From Promerops cafer (taxonomy: Eukaryota; Chordata; Aves; Passeriformes; Nectariniidae): a DNA stretch of 64,000 bases. Where the stretch lies: contig VZSE01010764.1 in NCBI GenBank assembly GCA_013398275.1, positions 840,787 through 904,786 of the forward strand, given 5' to 3'. This document shows, in pieces, positions 49,211 to 61,999 of the stretch. Below the pieces are notes generated by a model. It ran no database searches, was not told where the DNA came from, and saw only the letters and a program-made list of their open reading frames with translations. The position numbers and the translations under genes are program-made. The first letter of the stretch is position 1, and each line of letters starts with the position of its first letter.

Positions 49211-52200
49211 AAATCTCCAAAAGGCTTCGTGGGAGATGTTCTCTCTGCTTCGATCATAGAAAGCAAGCAGAAAAGAACACAAAAGGTGAAGAAAATGTAT
49301 GAAGACTTCTAAGGAAAGAAACATGTGTGTCTGCAGGAAAAATTATTGCTGACTAGAAGTATCAAATCTAACCTTGCAGATTTTCATGGCTGCTTGAACT
49401 TCAGCTGATTTACAGCAGTGAATGTATTAGCAAAAGCATGAGTTAAAACTTAGTCTTTTCTTATGCAGTTCACAGGATAATCTCCTGAGGTCTGGAAAAC
49501 TCATCCAGAACCATAGAAGAATGGAAGGTGCACACCTTGACTGCAGCTGCAGAAATGCAGCAGAACTAGAGATACAAGAGCTTGGCTGAGCTCAGGAGGT
49601 GCCTGTGTGGCCAGCTGCACACAGGCTCATGTGCTTCCCACCTCCACACACGCAGAACAGGGAACCCCCGGGCTGAGCTGAGAGCAGAGAGTGCCTTGGA
49701 GGGCAGAAAGCAGAACCTGGGGGTGGGTTTCTGAGCAGAGGGCTCGTGTCATTCCTGCACAAGGGGCTGCCATCGCGTGCCTCGCCTCTCTGCAGTGCAC
49801 ACTTCATTCAGAGAGATTTCACTTTGAAACAAAACACCTTCCCTGCACCTTTTCTGCATGAGCTTGGAAGCACTCCACGGCTGGGCAGAGGCTGGGCAGG
49901 GGCTGTCTGGGGGCCCTTCCTGCCTTGGGAGGGCTCTTTGTGTGACCATTGTTTTTTATTGCCTTTTCAGACAGCGTTTTGCAGCCTTTAGCATTGTTCG
50001 AGTTCCATAGCAGAGTCAGACGTTAATCGGTTTGTTGTAGGAAAAAGTTTTATGGCACAATTTAACTTTAGCTGTGTCCTCCCCCTCTTCCCCACCTTGT
50101 TTTTCCTCGGAGGGGGAAAGGACCTGCATGATGCTGTTTGTCAGGGTGGGAGAGGTCTCCTGACCATGCTCAATGTCCTTTCCTGCTCAAGCAGGGAATG
50201 CACTTGGGCAATAATTTCATGCACATGTGGAATAGGTGTTTCTTCCATCTGCGGTCTGCAGGTGATCCTGTCTGGATCTGTGGGCTTTGAGGGACATTCA
50301 CCCCACCCCACACAGATACCCAGCGCCCCAGGGACAAGGTGTTGTGCTCAGGAAACTTTTTCACTGTGGGAATTGTTTTCCACCAGTCCCCACACAAGCA
50401 TGCTCAGTCCCCCCACCATCACCTGTGGCACAGCAAGGCTCAAAGTGTTGGATATATTCCCCTGTGTTCACTGCAGTCTTTCCAGACTGAAGGGGCAATT
50501 TGGGGAATAGTGAGTGTTCTCAGTGCAAAGCCATTACTCGGAAAACAATAATTCATCATTTTGGAGAATCACGTTTTGAGCAAGGGAGGGATAAGGCACT
50601 GAACCAGGCTTATTGTTGTCAGGCTGCTTAATGTCTGTTCTCCAGCAGCTTCCCCAGGATTACAGTCCTCCTGATAAGGTCTCAGCTGTGCTTGGAGACT
50701 GTCTCTGGGATGCTGAGATACTTCAGGACCTGTGGTCATGTTGCCCGTGGCTGACTGGCTTCTGGTTAAAAAGTCACATGGAAATCAACACAAGTGCTTT
50801 ATGGACTTGTTTAAATCCTCCCTTAAAGCTTGTTAGGTCAGTATTATTAAATTCAAAAGGGTTTGGAGTAGGATGTCTGGAAGCAGACACCTTCCAGGTG
50901 CTGCAGCCACGGGGGTGAAGCATGCAGCACCTGGAAACAAAGACACTATTTGGATGCTCTCCTGTTTATGGAAACCCCATAAAATTCAATGGCAATAGGA
51001 GCAAGAGCATTCTCTAAGCATCAGATAAAAAGCTATGGGGTTTTTTTCTCCATACTGTAGAATTTAATACATATAAAAATTGCTTCTATGAGTGTCATTA
51101 ACAACGTATTTTCTGTTAAGTTCTCTTGTCAGGGTCTGAAACAGAAAACATACAGTTGTTATTAAAACATGTAGAGCATCTTCCTAAGGATTTTTTTCCT
51201 CTGTTAAAAGAAGTGTGTTCCAAATCAGTTAAGGCTACCCTTTTGTCATATTTTCCATTATCTCCTAATCCTCCTGTTGTCAGAGGTCTTCAGCCAGCTA
51301 TGAAGAAAATGCCTCCACTTGGTGGCTTAGGATCCAAAATTCACCCTCTAAACAAAATTACCCAGACATGATTTAGTGTTTTTGATAGACATTGCAGTGT
51401 TGAAACGACAATGTGCAAACATATCCTGTCTAGTGCTTGCATTGTGGACAAATCCCAAATCATGAGCTTCTTCAAGAAAAAGGGCTGGAGGGAAAATTTC
51501 CGTGCATGCTGGCAATGCAACAGGCATGCTAATTAGCTGGGCTGTTTGCTGCTCTGGATCTCAAAGGACCTGGGTCTGCCCAGGGATTTCTTAATTCTTT
51601 CCCTCATTTCCCCCTTGTTTAGCCGTTTTGCTTTTTTCTTCTGGCCTTCACCTGTTTGCTCTTGTGGGAACAGCTATTAAAGACTCTGAGGAGGCCTGTC
51701 AGTGAGTAATTGCTAGCACCCAGTAATTAGTTGAACTAATCAGAAGTGGTTAATTGTGATGGGATAATAAATGTAGTAGCCCACCACTGTGGTTTACAGA
51801 AGGGAGGTGAAGATGTTTGGGTGAATTTTAGCACTTATGAGTAGGCAATGAATGGGGGATGCAGGGGTCTGGCATGGGTCTGGGAAAGGGCTGTGGGTCC
51901 TTATTCAGTAAATCTGGTGATTCTTGATATCCTGATGTTTAGGCACCTCCAGTCCCTGAGCTGAGGTTAAGCTGCATGGCTTCCAGGTTTCTTTACCCCA
52001 CTGTGGTTTGTCATTCCTTACACCAGCTCTGGAGTTCCAGTTCAGAGGGTTGCAGTGCACACGGGATCAGGAAACTCCTACTGTCTCTCCTTGCCCCTTG
52101 TTTACAGAGGTGGCTCTGCTCTGGAGCAAGATCTGTGAAATCACCACCTGGGATGTTGGTGAGGATCTCTACACCGAGTCCTCTGCTTGGAGAGCTCTAA

Positions 52201-55200
52201 GCCCTGAGTACTTGCATTGATCCTTTTTTGCCTTGGCTTGCTCTGATGAAGGGCATGCTTGATCACCTGCTGCCAAAAGGCTTTGTTTGTTTTTTTCTTT
52301 TATAAATAGGGGTTGCAAATGAAGTGCTGGTTTTAAAGAAATAACGGGGAAACAAACCACCTTTTTTACCACTCCCTCTCCTGAGGATGGACCCCATTTG
52401 AATGGGGGCTCCTGTTGCTGTCCTATGCAGAGTCTGCATAGAAACTTCTGTCAAAAGAAGGTCATGGAAGCTGGAAGTTCATGTTGGAAGGGCAGAATTT
52501 CTGGCCAGAGAGAAATATCCTCATCTGGAGTGCCTGAAGATGGGATGAGTTTGGTGGACACCCCAGAAACAAGAAACTGAACCTCATGCCAATACCATGG
52601 CTGGGAACTCACTCTGCTGCATCCTGCACTTCTTGCCTTGCTCACAGTTTTTGCTCATTGCTCATGGGTTGTTTTCCTCCTCTTGCACCTTTCCCACTTC
52701 ATATGGATAGCTCAAGAACCATTGAGCAGGAGGAAGGTAGGAAAGAGATTTTCTTCTTTTTGTCCCCTCTTCCATCTTCCCTTTGAATGTCACAAGACTG
52801 GAAGGTTTCTTCTTTGCAGAACCAGATTTAAAAACACCCTGTAGTGATCACTGTTTCCTATGCGACCGAGCCATCCTGGGAGGTCTTTATCCTGCCCTGG
52901 GGAGGTGAGGGACATGAGTACCTCTGTGTATCCCACTGCCTGTTTCCCACAAAGAAACATTCCTTTATTTTGACACTTTTTTTTTTTTTTTTTTTTTTGG
53001 TCACATTATTAGTTTCTCATTTTTAAAGACCATTGACACACAGCCTCCAATATTAACTTGCCACTCCTCTCCTGTGATGTCTTGGAGACCCTTTGGGGCA
53101 GCTTATCTTCAAAGAAAGTCAGTTTTTCCTGTTTTACTTGAGGACTTTCATCACTCCTTCAACCTGGAAAAAAAACCCCCAAGCCCTTGACAAGCCCACG
53201 CGCAGGAGCCCAGACAAACTGGATTGTACCAAATGGACAAGACACAAACTGCACCTTACACTACCAAGCCCACAGAGCTCAAATCCACTCCAATTTTAAT
53301 TCCTTTTGAACACCTAGATGGCCTGTATAGCTCAGAGAAAATCTAGTTTTCCTTGTTTACATATTGTGTTCGCTGTTTGTTTTCTCTTGATGTGTCCTCT
53401 TCTCTGCCAGTCCTTGGCAAGAGGGAAACTGTCTCTTCTTGAGCATTAGAGAAAAGCTTCTCACACTGTAGACTTATAAATAATAATAGAAACCTGTAAG
53501 TGTTCATACAGTAAATGCACGTTAAGCACCATCCTATCTGGAAGAAGTATTCATATTTTATGAGACACTCTGCACAGCCACCTAGGCACACATAATACAG
53601 AGGTGTCCTGAGCAGGTGATCAGATAGCAATCTAGGCCATAAACTGTGCTTTTTCTCCAGGAGTGGGGAGCTGTTTGTTTGCCCAGAATCACTCCTGCTT
53701 CCTGACATCAAGTGTGGCCCAAAGTTCAGAGTGTACATGCACGACTGCAGGGTCGTCTTAAGTTCTTCTCACTAAATCTCAACATAGACAGTTTTGCCAC
53801 AAATGTAACATTAGAAACAATCAACAGATGTTAAAGACATGTTGTACTAATGACCTATTTCATATTCAAGTTCAGTTCCGAATTCCCTTCTCAGCCACTA
53901 ATTTGCATAACATTTTATTCATGCTCATTAGCCATCAGGAGACTCTAACTCAGCAAAAGTGGATATTCATCAATTTCCCCTTTGATAATGAATTGATACG
54001 ACACCAAAAACCATTGTAAGCCTCCCCGTACCTGCTGCAGTACCTGGAAAGAATGTGTCGTGCAGCCCAGTCACTTCATGTCTGACAAGGATGCCTTGGG
54101 GGAATTCTTGTGTTTGATTTCAGTGGAATAAATGAGCCCTGCAGAGAGGCAGTAAAAAATATGAGACCATCAGCGCGTGCTGATGAACTTGCCTAACTGT
54201 GAAGGTATCCAAAACCTCCCCAAAATGCTGCCTGAAGTCCAGGAACCTTTTACAGTTAGCAGCTGAAGCCTTCAAATCTGCAGGAGTGTTACCAAGAGGG
54301 AAAGAGAGACAGAGTAAGAACCAGCATGACCAGTAGTCAAAAACTGGTTCTAAATCTGATTGATGGACCAGCTTGCATCCTGCCCCTGACCTAGTCCATG
54401 TCAAACTGCATCACCAAAACCAGCAGCCACCACCTATCACCTGAATGGAAAGCAAATGACAGCCTAACATGCATGTCTGGAGAAGACCAGAACATTTTCA
54501 ATGACTAAAAGCTGTTGAGTAGCCTGGATTTTATTAATTTTTGTCCTTATTTTTAACTCTGTTGGAAAACTTGGTCCTTGGGACACACTGAGTTTGTTTT
54601 CAGCCCTAAAGGGAGATATTTTGATGTCAATGAAATCTGTATTGGTGATGGCACAGAGAAACCCAGCAAAAATAAGGGTGGCACATTGTTAAGGGAGGGG
54701 GACTTGACCATGAAGATTAATTTGGAATGACCTGTTTCTGCAGAGTCCAACTAGACCTGGAGAAACTTCAGATTCTGGTGTTTATTTTTGAATGTGTCAT
54801 GCTAAGCACAACAAATCTTGTTTACCTTCAACTCAGACCTAGGACAGGGTAGATTTGTCTCTGCATGGGGGAAGAAGGTACTGGGGAAGGTCTTTCTCAC
54901 CCCCCTCTGCTCTGGATCAGGAGGGACTCTGTCTCACAGCTCTGAGTTGTGATTTTAAGTAATTCCAGGACAAAGCCAAGGCTCAGTTAATAATGTAAGA
55001 CAATTCTGGGAGTGGGGGTAGGGGGCAGCCTGCTGTTCCTTGTATTGATCAGGAATTAATGTCTAACCTTTGAGAATGCAGTGGAGAATCTCAGTGTGAT
55101 TCTGAAACCCTGCTCTGTGCTGTGATCAGTTACCTCTGGGGACCCGCAGGGCTCAGCCTGCTGATTACAGATGCATTAGGAAAAACCTGAATTTTCAATT

Positions 55201-57723
55201 TTTCACATGAATCTTATAAAGTGAAACGGACTCCTGCTGGGATTTATGGAAACTGGTTTACTCTCCACTGCACTCAGTACATCTACTTAGCTAAGTTAGG
55301 AGAGTGCTTCAACCAGAGAGGCACTGCAAGAATTATTCCACCCTCAGCAAGTTAATTGCTGCATCGTCAAGTAACATGGTTATCCATCCTATTCCTTCTG
55401 CTTTCTCTCTCTTTTTATCTCCCCTCTTCCTCTCCAAGAGCTGATGTGTGATGTCTTTTATTTTTTTTTTCCTCCTCCTTGCCATCTGTTTCATGTTTGT
55501 AACTTGCAGAGGGTGGGTGTGTGGTAGTGGAGCTTGTGATGAAGTTTGCTGGTGGAGGCATTTCTTTCACTCTGTTAATTAGATTTGTGTTTTCGTTACT
55601 CCCAGTTCTAAGGGCCATGCAAATAGGACTAATTTATGCATGAGTGATATGCCCCAGTGTTTAAAACATTCTTATTGTTGGGGGACACAGGCTCCATCCT
55701 GTATTCCTCCCTTTCATGGAATTCAATTATATTTAAACTATTAACATGGAAAGTCTAAAAATTCTATTAAAATGTCAGTTTAATAAATCTTCCTAGGCTT
55801 AATCTTTCATTTCTGGACTGGGGGAAGGGGAGGATGAATTATGACAGTTTTAAGTTTTCCCCGAGCAGCCCCTGTGTGTTAAATTGTCTGTAACTGTCAG
55901 AGTGTTTCTGAACTTATCTATACTGGTAAAACAATCTGAGGCAATAGGAGAGTGCCCAGGCTATTCACTGGAATCAAGCACTTCATGTCCAGGTCTAAAA
56001 CATGCCACAACTGGGGGAATTTGGACCCAGTTCTTTCTTTCCAACCTTTGCAGAGAAGCAAGGGAAATGGGGTGCTTCATGCCTGCTCTCCACTCCCTGC
56101 TCCAGGCTCTCAGAGATGGGTTTATCTGGCTTTAGACATCTGATTTGGACCCAGCACTATTTAAAACCGATTAGATTGTTGTTTTTAATTCCTCTCTTCT
56201 TCTGTGTGCCACTTCAGAAATACCAAGGGACTGTCCATTGTTCTGGTTGGTACCGCATGGTGCTGAGTACCATGTGAGCATCTCCTGTAAGCAAAGCTTT
56301 CTCCTCTCCCTCTTTTTGTGCTGTACTTCTGCTTCTAATAAATGCTGAAATTGTGTCTCTCCTGTTTGCTTCAGCTAACTCTTGATTCAAAGCTGTTCCA
56401 GTGTCTAACACACAGGGAGTATTTTTATTTTTTCTTCTCGGCATTCCTGTGCTTGAAAATCAGGATCCACATAGGACCATATAAAGAGATTGCAGTGGTT
56501 TAGCCCAGATAAAGGAAATCAAGCTCTTGGTCCTGCACTCTTATGGCTGTAACACAGAGGATGCAGGTGTAGTGGTGGTTTTGAGACCTGGGACATGAAC
56601 AGAGCTTCCAGGAATGCTTTGTGACAGAGCTGCTCCTATCAGGTGAAGTTTCAAGAGCTAAACATCCCTTGGTGGGGGGTTTTGTGAGCACTGTCTGGGA
56701 GGGAAAAGAAGATCCAGGTGGTGATCTGACCCAAGTGAGTCTGCTTGCACCTGAAGTCCTCCTGGATCTGGTGTGGAGACAATGATGAGGACAGTGGTGG
56801 GTGATATCTGCAGGTGATATTTTTTATGATGCAATTAGTCGTCCTGCTCTGCCTGTCCCATAAAAATGTGGATTGCTGGTCTGTAGATGGTGATGGCTGC
56901 AGAGAGCTGAGAGTGTCAACTCTGACCAGGCTTGAAGGGGCTCAGCTGGGGTTCCTCTGGACAGCAATGGATCATGATTTGTGCTGGCTCTGCAGGCCTT
57001 GCTCGTGTGTTGGGGTGAAGATCCAGCACTGGGAGAAAATCCAGTAACTGTGGCCTCTTCAGAGGATGGATGCTGAGGAGGAAAAGCCAGATGCCCCTCC
57101 ACGGTGCAGACTGGTGCCAGAGTCAATGCACATGAGGATCTCTATTGAAATGGAAGAGACTTTCATTAGTTTCTTGGCTTTGCTGGGGATCCCTGTGTGG
57201 GTTCAGCAAAATGCCTGCACAGCAGGAAAATGTGGTTGGCATGGGCATATGGCTTATGGCATTTCTGCATATCAGCAATGAAGTATCTCTGACAGAAGAC
57301 AGTTCCATGTGGGAAATGCTGCTGTGGCTGTTGGTGACACAGCACAGAATGAGGAATAATTCCCCCCAAACAGTCCAGCTGACCAGTGACTCTGTGATGA
57401 CCTGGTGAGCCTGGCATTGCTTCTCCAAAATGGGAATGGGTATGGTCTGGCATGGCACACCAGAAAAATCAAACTCCTCTTCTTGCCTCCCTCTTGCTTA
57501 CATTTTCAACTTCTCCCAATACTTAAGTTCAGCAGGGCTGAGTTGTTCTATTCCAACCGTGGAAATGGAGAAAGTCAGTGACCAGCAAGAAGGGCCAAAA
57601 TGTTCTCAGTGGATTCTAGGGAGAAAGAGGTGATAAATGGTACTGGTTGAACGCCTTGGTCAGCTGGGCTGCCAGGCTGCAGCAAGAGTGTTGGGGCACA
57701 GTGCTTTGTTTGGGTGAATAAAC
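49211..57723. other. Intergenic, no gene seen
   Basis: Mostly unique sequence. It holds an AT-rich TAATTAG-type cluster at 51700-51790, a 22-T run at 52977-52998, an octamer-like ATTTGCATAA at 53901-53910, a pyrimidine-rich stretch around 55391-55440, and a segment open in several frames at 57123-57472. No exon of a known family was recognised on either strand. Confidence 0.55.
52977..52998. repeat. poly(T) tract, 22 T
   Basis: The longest homopolymer of the window. There is no retroposon body beside it. Confidence 0.9.
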
Positions 57724-57769
57724 CATGCATGTTCATGGAATATTAATTAATAATAAATGAACATGCATG
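57724..57769. repeat. Perfect inverted repeat, 13-bp arms
   Basis: The left arm catgcatgttcat (57724-57736) is the exact reverse complement of the right arm atgaacatgcatg (57757-57769). They are separated by a 20-bp AT-rich loop (ggaatattaattaataataa). It can form a stem-loop or cruciform, or provide paired sites for a dimeric DNA-binding protein. Confidence 0.9.
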
Positions 57770-60700
57770 AATTATTCATGCTCATAAAAGCAAATTTGCC
57801 CTGAAGGCATAACACAAGATAGGTTTTAAGAAGGTTTGTTTTTGCTGTTTTTTTTTTTTTTTTTAACTAAGGGATGGATTTGTACAGGGCATAACTGATT
57901 GGTGGTAATTTGAATCCAAACCCAGTGTGACTGCCACAGCCAAGCCAGTGTATCTCAGCACACTGAACAGGCACTCCTGCTTCCACTATTGCTATTTCAG
58001 TCATTCCTTTGTCTTCCAAGATGCATATAGGGACCTACTTGCTCTGAGTCCCATTTGACTCTGGCAGGCCAAAAAGGGTCCCCTGGGTTAACACCGTTGC
58101 TGTTGAACAGGGATAGCTTTGTCCCTGCACGTTTGTTCTGCTGACAGATTTGTTCCACCAGCGTGCAGCGCAGATGTCTCATACATGATGCAGGACTCAG
58201 GTGAGATTTGAAGCGGTGAGCTGACGCAGGGAGTGCTGCCTCTATTTAAACTCCAGGTTATGCTAAACGGGCCAGCAGAACCTTTTGCTGCACCAGGGTC
58301 TGTCCTTCTTGACAGCACAATAAACCCCATTAAGAAGGATTTAAATAAAAAAATGCTTGTGTGTCTTAGTGATGTGCCACCCTGTTATAAGAGGCTGAAA
58401 ATTGTCCCTAATTTAGGAGGTATCTTGACTCACCTTGGGCTTCACTTTGCCAAGGCAAAAATGGATGGCTGCAAGCACTACGTGTAGGACAGGTATCACT
58501 GTGGGACTGTCACCTTGTTCACTGTGCTCTGTAAAGGCTGACCTTGCAGGTGCCAGGGTCCCATGTGTTGTAGCCATGCAAAGAAATATGCAAACACGTG
58601 CAGTATCTTTCCAAGTGCCCTGCTCTGTCACTGCTCTACAAAGTGAAATGCAAAGTTTTTCTCCCCATCTGACACCATTAAAGATTCTCAGGCTGCCATC
58701 CTGTTAGGTCCAAACACAGTTAGAAACATAGCCCCCACCTATCTACATCCCTGCACAAGTTTCATGTCAAGATATTCTGGCTTCTCCTGATCAGATGTGG
58801 GAAAACTGGGTAAGCAGGATGTTGCTGCACTTGTCCAAAAGCTGCCTATTGATGGTGGGTAATTTTAGCTCTCCCTGGATGCTAAAACCTCTCCAAAATA
58901 TCATCCTGTTGCTCCCAGGAAAGGAGCTCATGGGCAGTGTACCTGTGTGACGCTGTGGCTGAAGCCCCTATTCTCCCTCCCTGGGCTCCTTGCACACTCC
59001 CAGCCCTCTCATGTTTTGCACTTCTGGTCAAAAATTACAGCTGGCTTCTAAGGTGCACTGTCCCTGCTCCACAGGGACACCACAGTTTGGCCCAAGTGTT
59101 GTTTCTGGGCAGGCAAATGTGGCCATGGTGTGTCAGTGACCAGCTGGGGAAAGGGCTGCCCACATCTCTGGAAAGTGGGTTAGGAACTGCGAAAGTGGAA
59201 GATGGTTTGCACATTTGCTGAGTGCTGCTGGATAGATCTTGTGGGCTGGCAGGTGCACAGGAAAGGATGCAGAGTGGCAGACCATAAACCTGGTGCTCAC
59301 CAGCCTCCCAGCAGTCATTTCATGGGAAAACATCAGGGAATGTTAGAAACAGAGGAGAGATCCCCAGACACAACTCAGGTCTGCTATGAATTTGGCCTCA
59401 AGCCACCAAAATAATCTTAAACTCCTTTTTATTTCCTTTCCTATTTTTTTCCCCAGAAGCGTGCGTTGACTTCCTCAGCTAATAAAGAGCAGGGCCATAA
59501 ACTCTGCTGCCTTTCCCTGGCAAGGCCATTCCCTTTGGTGAGCTGTTTCCTCCCGTCTTCATCTTCCTGTTATTACATTTTTAGTTTCTGCTTTTCCAGC
59601 AATCCTTCTCTGCTGAGCTGCTGCCGTTTGATCTCTTCTTTTTCTGATTCCACAACAAACATGTTTTAAAGCCTTTGCTGCTGGTCTGCAGACAGTTTTT
59701 CCAAGAAAAGTGCTTCATGTATTACAACTTAAAACATGGGTGGATTTTTCAGGATTTAACGTCTTGGGACCCAAGCCTTTGGTCTCCTCTTTCATATGGT
59801 CATGAAGGCAGACAAATGGGAATGATTTGAGTAATTTATATATTAAGAAGTAATAATCTTTGCAACCACTTTATCCATCCAAATGCTTTTAACTTTGATC
59901 TTTCTGTTTTCTAGCAACACCTTGAATTTTTTTCAGACCTCTTCACCTTTCAGAGATAACCATCCCTGATGACTCCTTTGAATGCTTCCCTCAGCTAAAG
60001 AGAAGCAGTGTCTGATTGCCACTGCACCATCCATGTATCTCCACAATTAGCTGAGATAGTTTTTGGTGTTTGAGGATAGGGCAGAAAAGGGAAAAAGCTC
60101 CCTAGACCTTGAAAGCTGCTTTGTCCTTGCACAATGATTATCTGAAGCCCTAGGTCTTGCTGTGTTTAGAAGTCAGTAAATTTACTAGTTAACGTTCTTC
60201 ACTCAATTAAAAAGCCCTTGATCTGAGCCCGTCAATAGATTTTCGGTATCTGTAGAAATCTTGGCCTTGTGCTGAAAGATTTAGCAATTTCCTTCTGTCC
60301 CCTCAGACTAAGTCTCAGTGGGGATGAGATGCTGTTTGGCAAAACGGGCTTGGCCACTGTGCTGGGCTGTGTCGGGAGCCCCGCCGGGAGGCTGTCCCCA
60401 GCTGCAGCTGGGAACTGGGCTTAATTGCAATAATTTACTGGGTCGGGTAATTATCGGATTAACAGCCAGTGTTGCAGCACTGAGGGAAGGCGTTGACAGA
60501 AGAAGGGGTCTTGTCCGAAGAAGAATCTGGCAGGGGTAGTGCAAAAGCAGCAAAGGCATCTGTGATACCTCCTTTTGAAAGGTCACACAGCATAGGGAAC
60601 AAGGCAGCTACATACCAACATTTACTTTACTCTATTTGGGCTATAAACAAGGAGGGTAAGAAGAGAAATATTTTTATTTATTTTTATTTCACCTTGTAGC

Positions 60701-61642
60701 AGCGTAGAGACAGTCAGTGCTATGTTGTCTCACTTTCACCTCTTGCTATAAATACTTTCCTGTGAGAAGGATCTTCTCAGCCCACTTGGTTTGCATTTTA
60801 ATTATTTTCTCTGTCTGGCACTTTTCACCTGTTGAGCTGTCTATTGTTGATGTTTTGTAAAGGCAGACAAAATCTGAGCATCACTGTGAACTGGACATCC
60901 CAGTTCATGTTGGAAAATGCATATGAAAGTTTTCCTCATAAGAGAAAACCCTGAAGTGAAAACTGGATGAAGCCAGTTTTTCCTAAGACCACTAGCACAG
61001 AATGATGCACTGATGTCTTGAATTGACCTAAATCCAGCATTTTACAGTGTTAGGACCTATTTCAGTGACTTTGTCAAGAGCTTTAGGCACACATACCCAC
61101 CAGTTAAAATCTTTGTCCTCTTGCAAGACCGTGCTGAAGTTGTGAGTTTTAATAATCTCTATAATCATGCTCCTTTCCTGAGAAACGCTTTCATCATCAG
61201 TTGTCTTGTTAGACCAACTCTCCTTTTTCTTTGCAGGATGGAAACCCCTTATTAGTCTTGTGTGTGTGGCACATCTGGGTTTTGGAGGTGGCAATAGAAT
61301 GTGTGATGGGGAGGTGACATGAAGAAGCCAATTCCTAAAGCCTGTCCTTGTTTGGCAGTGCCATGGCAGAGCTCACTGGATAATGTTCTCTGCACTCACA
61401 ACTGCCCCAGCTTGGTGTGGGCAGGAGCTGGAGAGGAAGGGTCAGACAGGGCCAGGGAATGAGCCTCTGTGGCTTGAAGGGAAGGCAAAGCTCAGGGACT
61501 GTCATCTCTCAGCTCTCACCCTGAAAGTGAAGGGGCAGGCGAGCTGTGAGCAGCACAGGCCTCTGCAACACGCTCCCCCATCTGCTCTGCTCTTTATCAG
61601 CCCAGCTCTAAAGCCAGAGAAGTCATCAGCCCTGGGAGGCTA
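57770..61642. other. Intergenic, no gene seen
   Basis: Unique sequence with a 17-T run (57848-57864) and a mild CpG cluster (about eight CpGs at 60337-60517). No gene is recognised. Confidence 0.55.
57848..57864. repeat. poly(T) tract
   Basis: Run of 17 T about 80 bp after the inverted repeat. It is a simple homopolymer. Confidence 0.9.
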
Positions 61643-61999
61643 CGTGGTTTCACATCCAAAAATGCAGCTCGGATGTGATTCCGTTTCGCCTGCCGTGTGT
61701 TTGTCTGCGTTTCCTAAACCCGCAAGTCTCGGTCGGAGCGGATGGGACTCGTCTCATCAAACTGGCATCCGCAGCGTCGGTGCTGACTTCAGCAGCAGTC
61801 ACCCGGGGCTCCCAAAGGGTCTGTGGGGATGGAGCCAAGGCAGCCCAAGGAGTCCAGGGCATGATTCATCTCTTCTTAAACTGGATGTCTAAAATAGGTC
61901 TGGAAAGTTGTGCTCGGGAAGCGCCGATTTCCCTCGGCTGTCTGTGAAAGGAGCTGACGGTGATTAGCTCAACATCCCTGTTGAGGATATCTGTGTCTA
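61643..61999. promoter_or_regulatory. CpG-dense patch (candidate regulatory element)
   Basis: About twenty-one CpGs in 357 bp, fourteen of them within 61670-61805, against a background nearly devoid of CpG. The patch overlaps a 169-codon + strand open frame (61383-61892) that shows no known domain. Maintained CpG density suggests an unmethylated element such as an enhancer or an upstream promoter of the next gene, but no TATA box, start site or exon can be shown. Confidence 0.35.
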
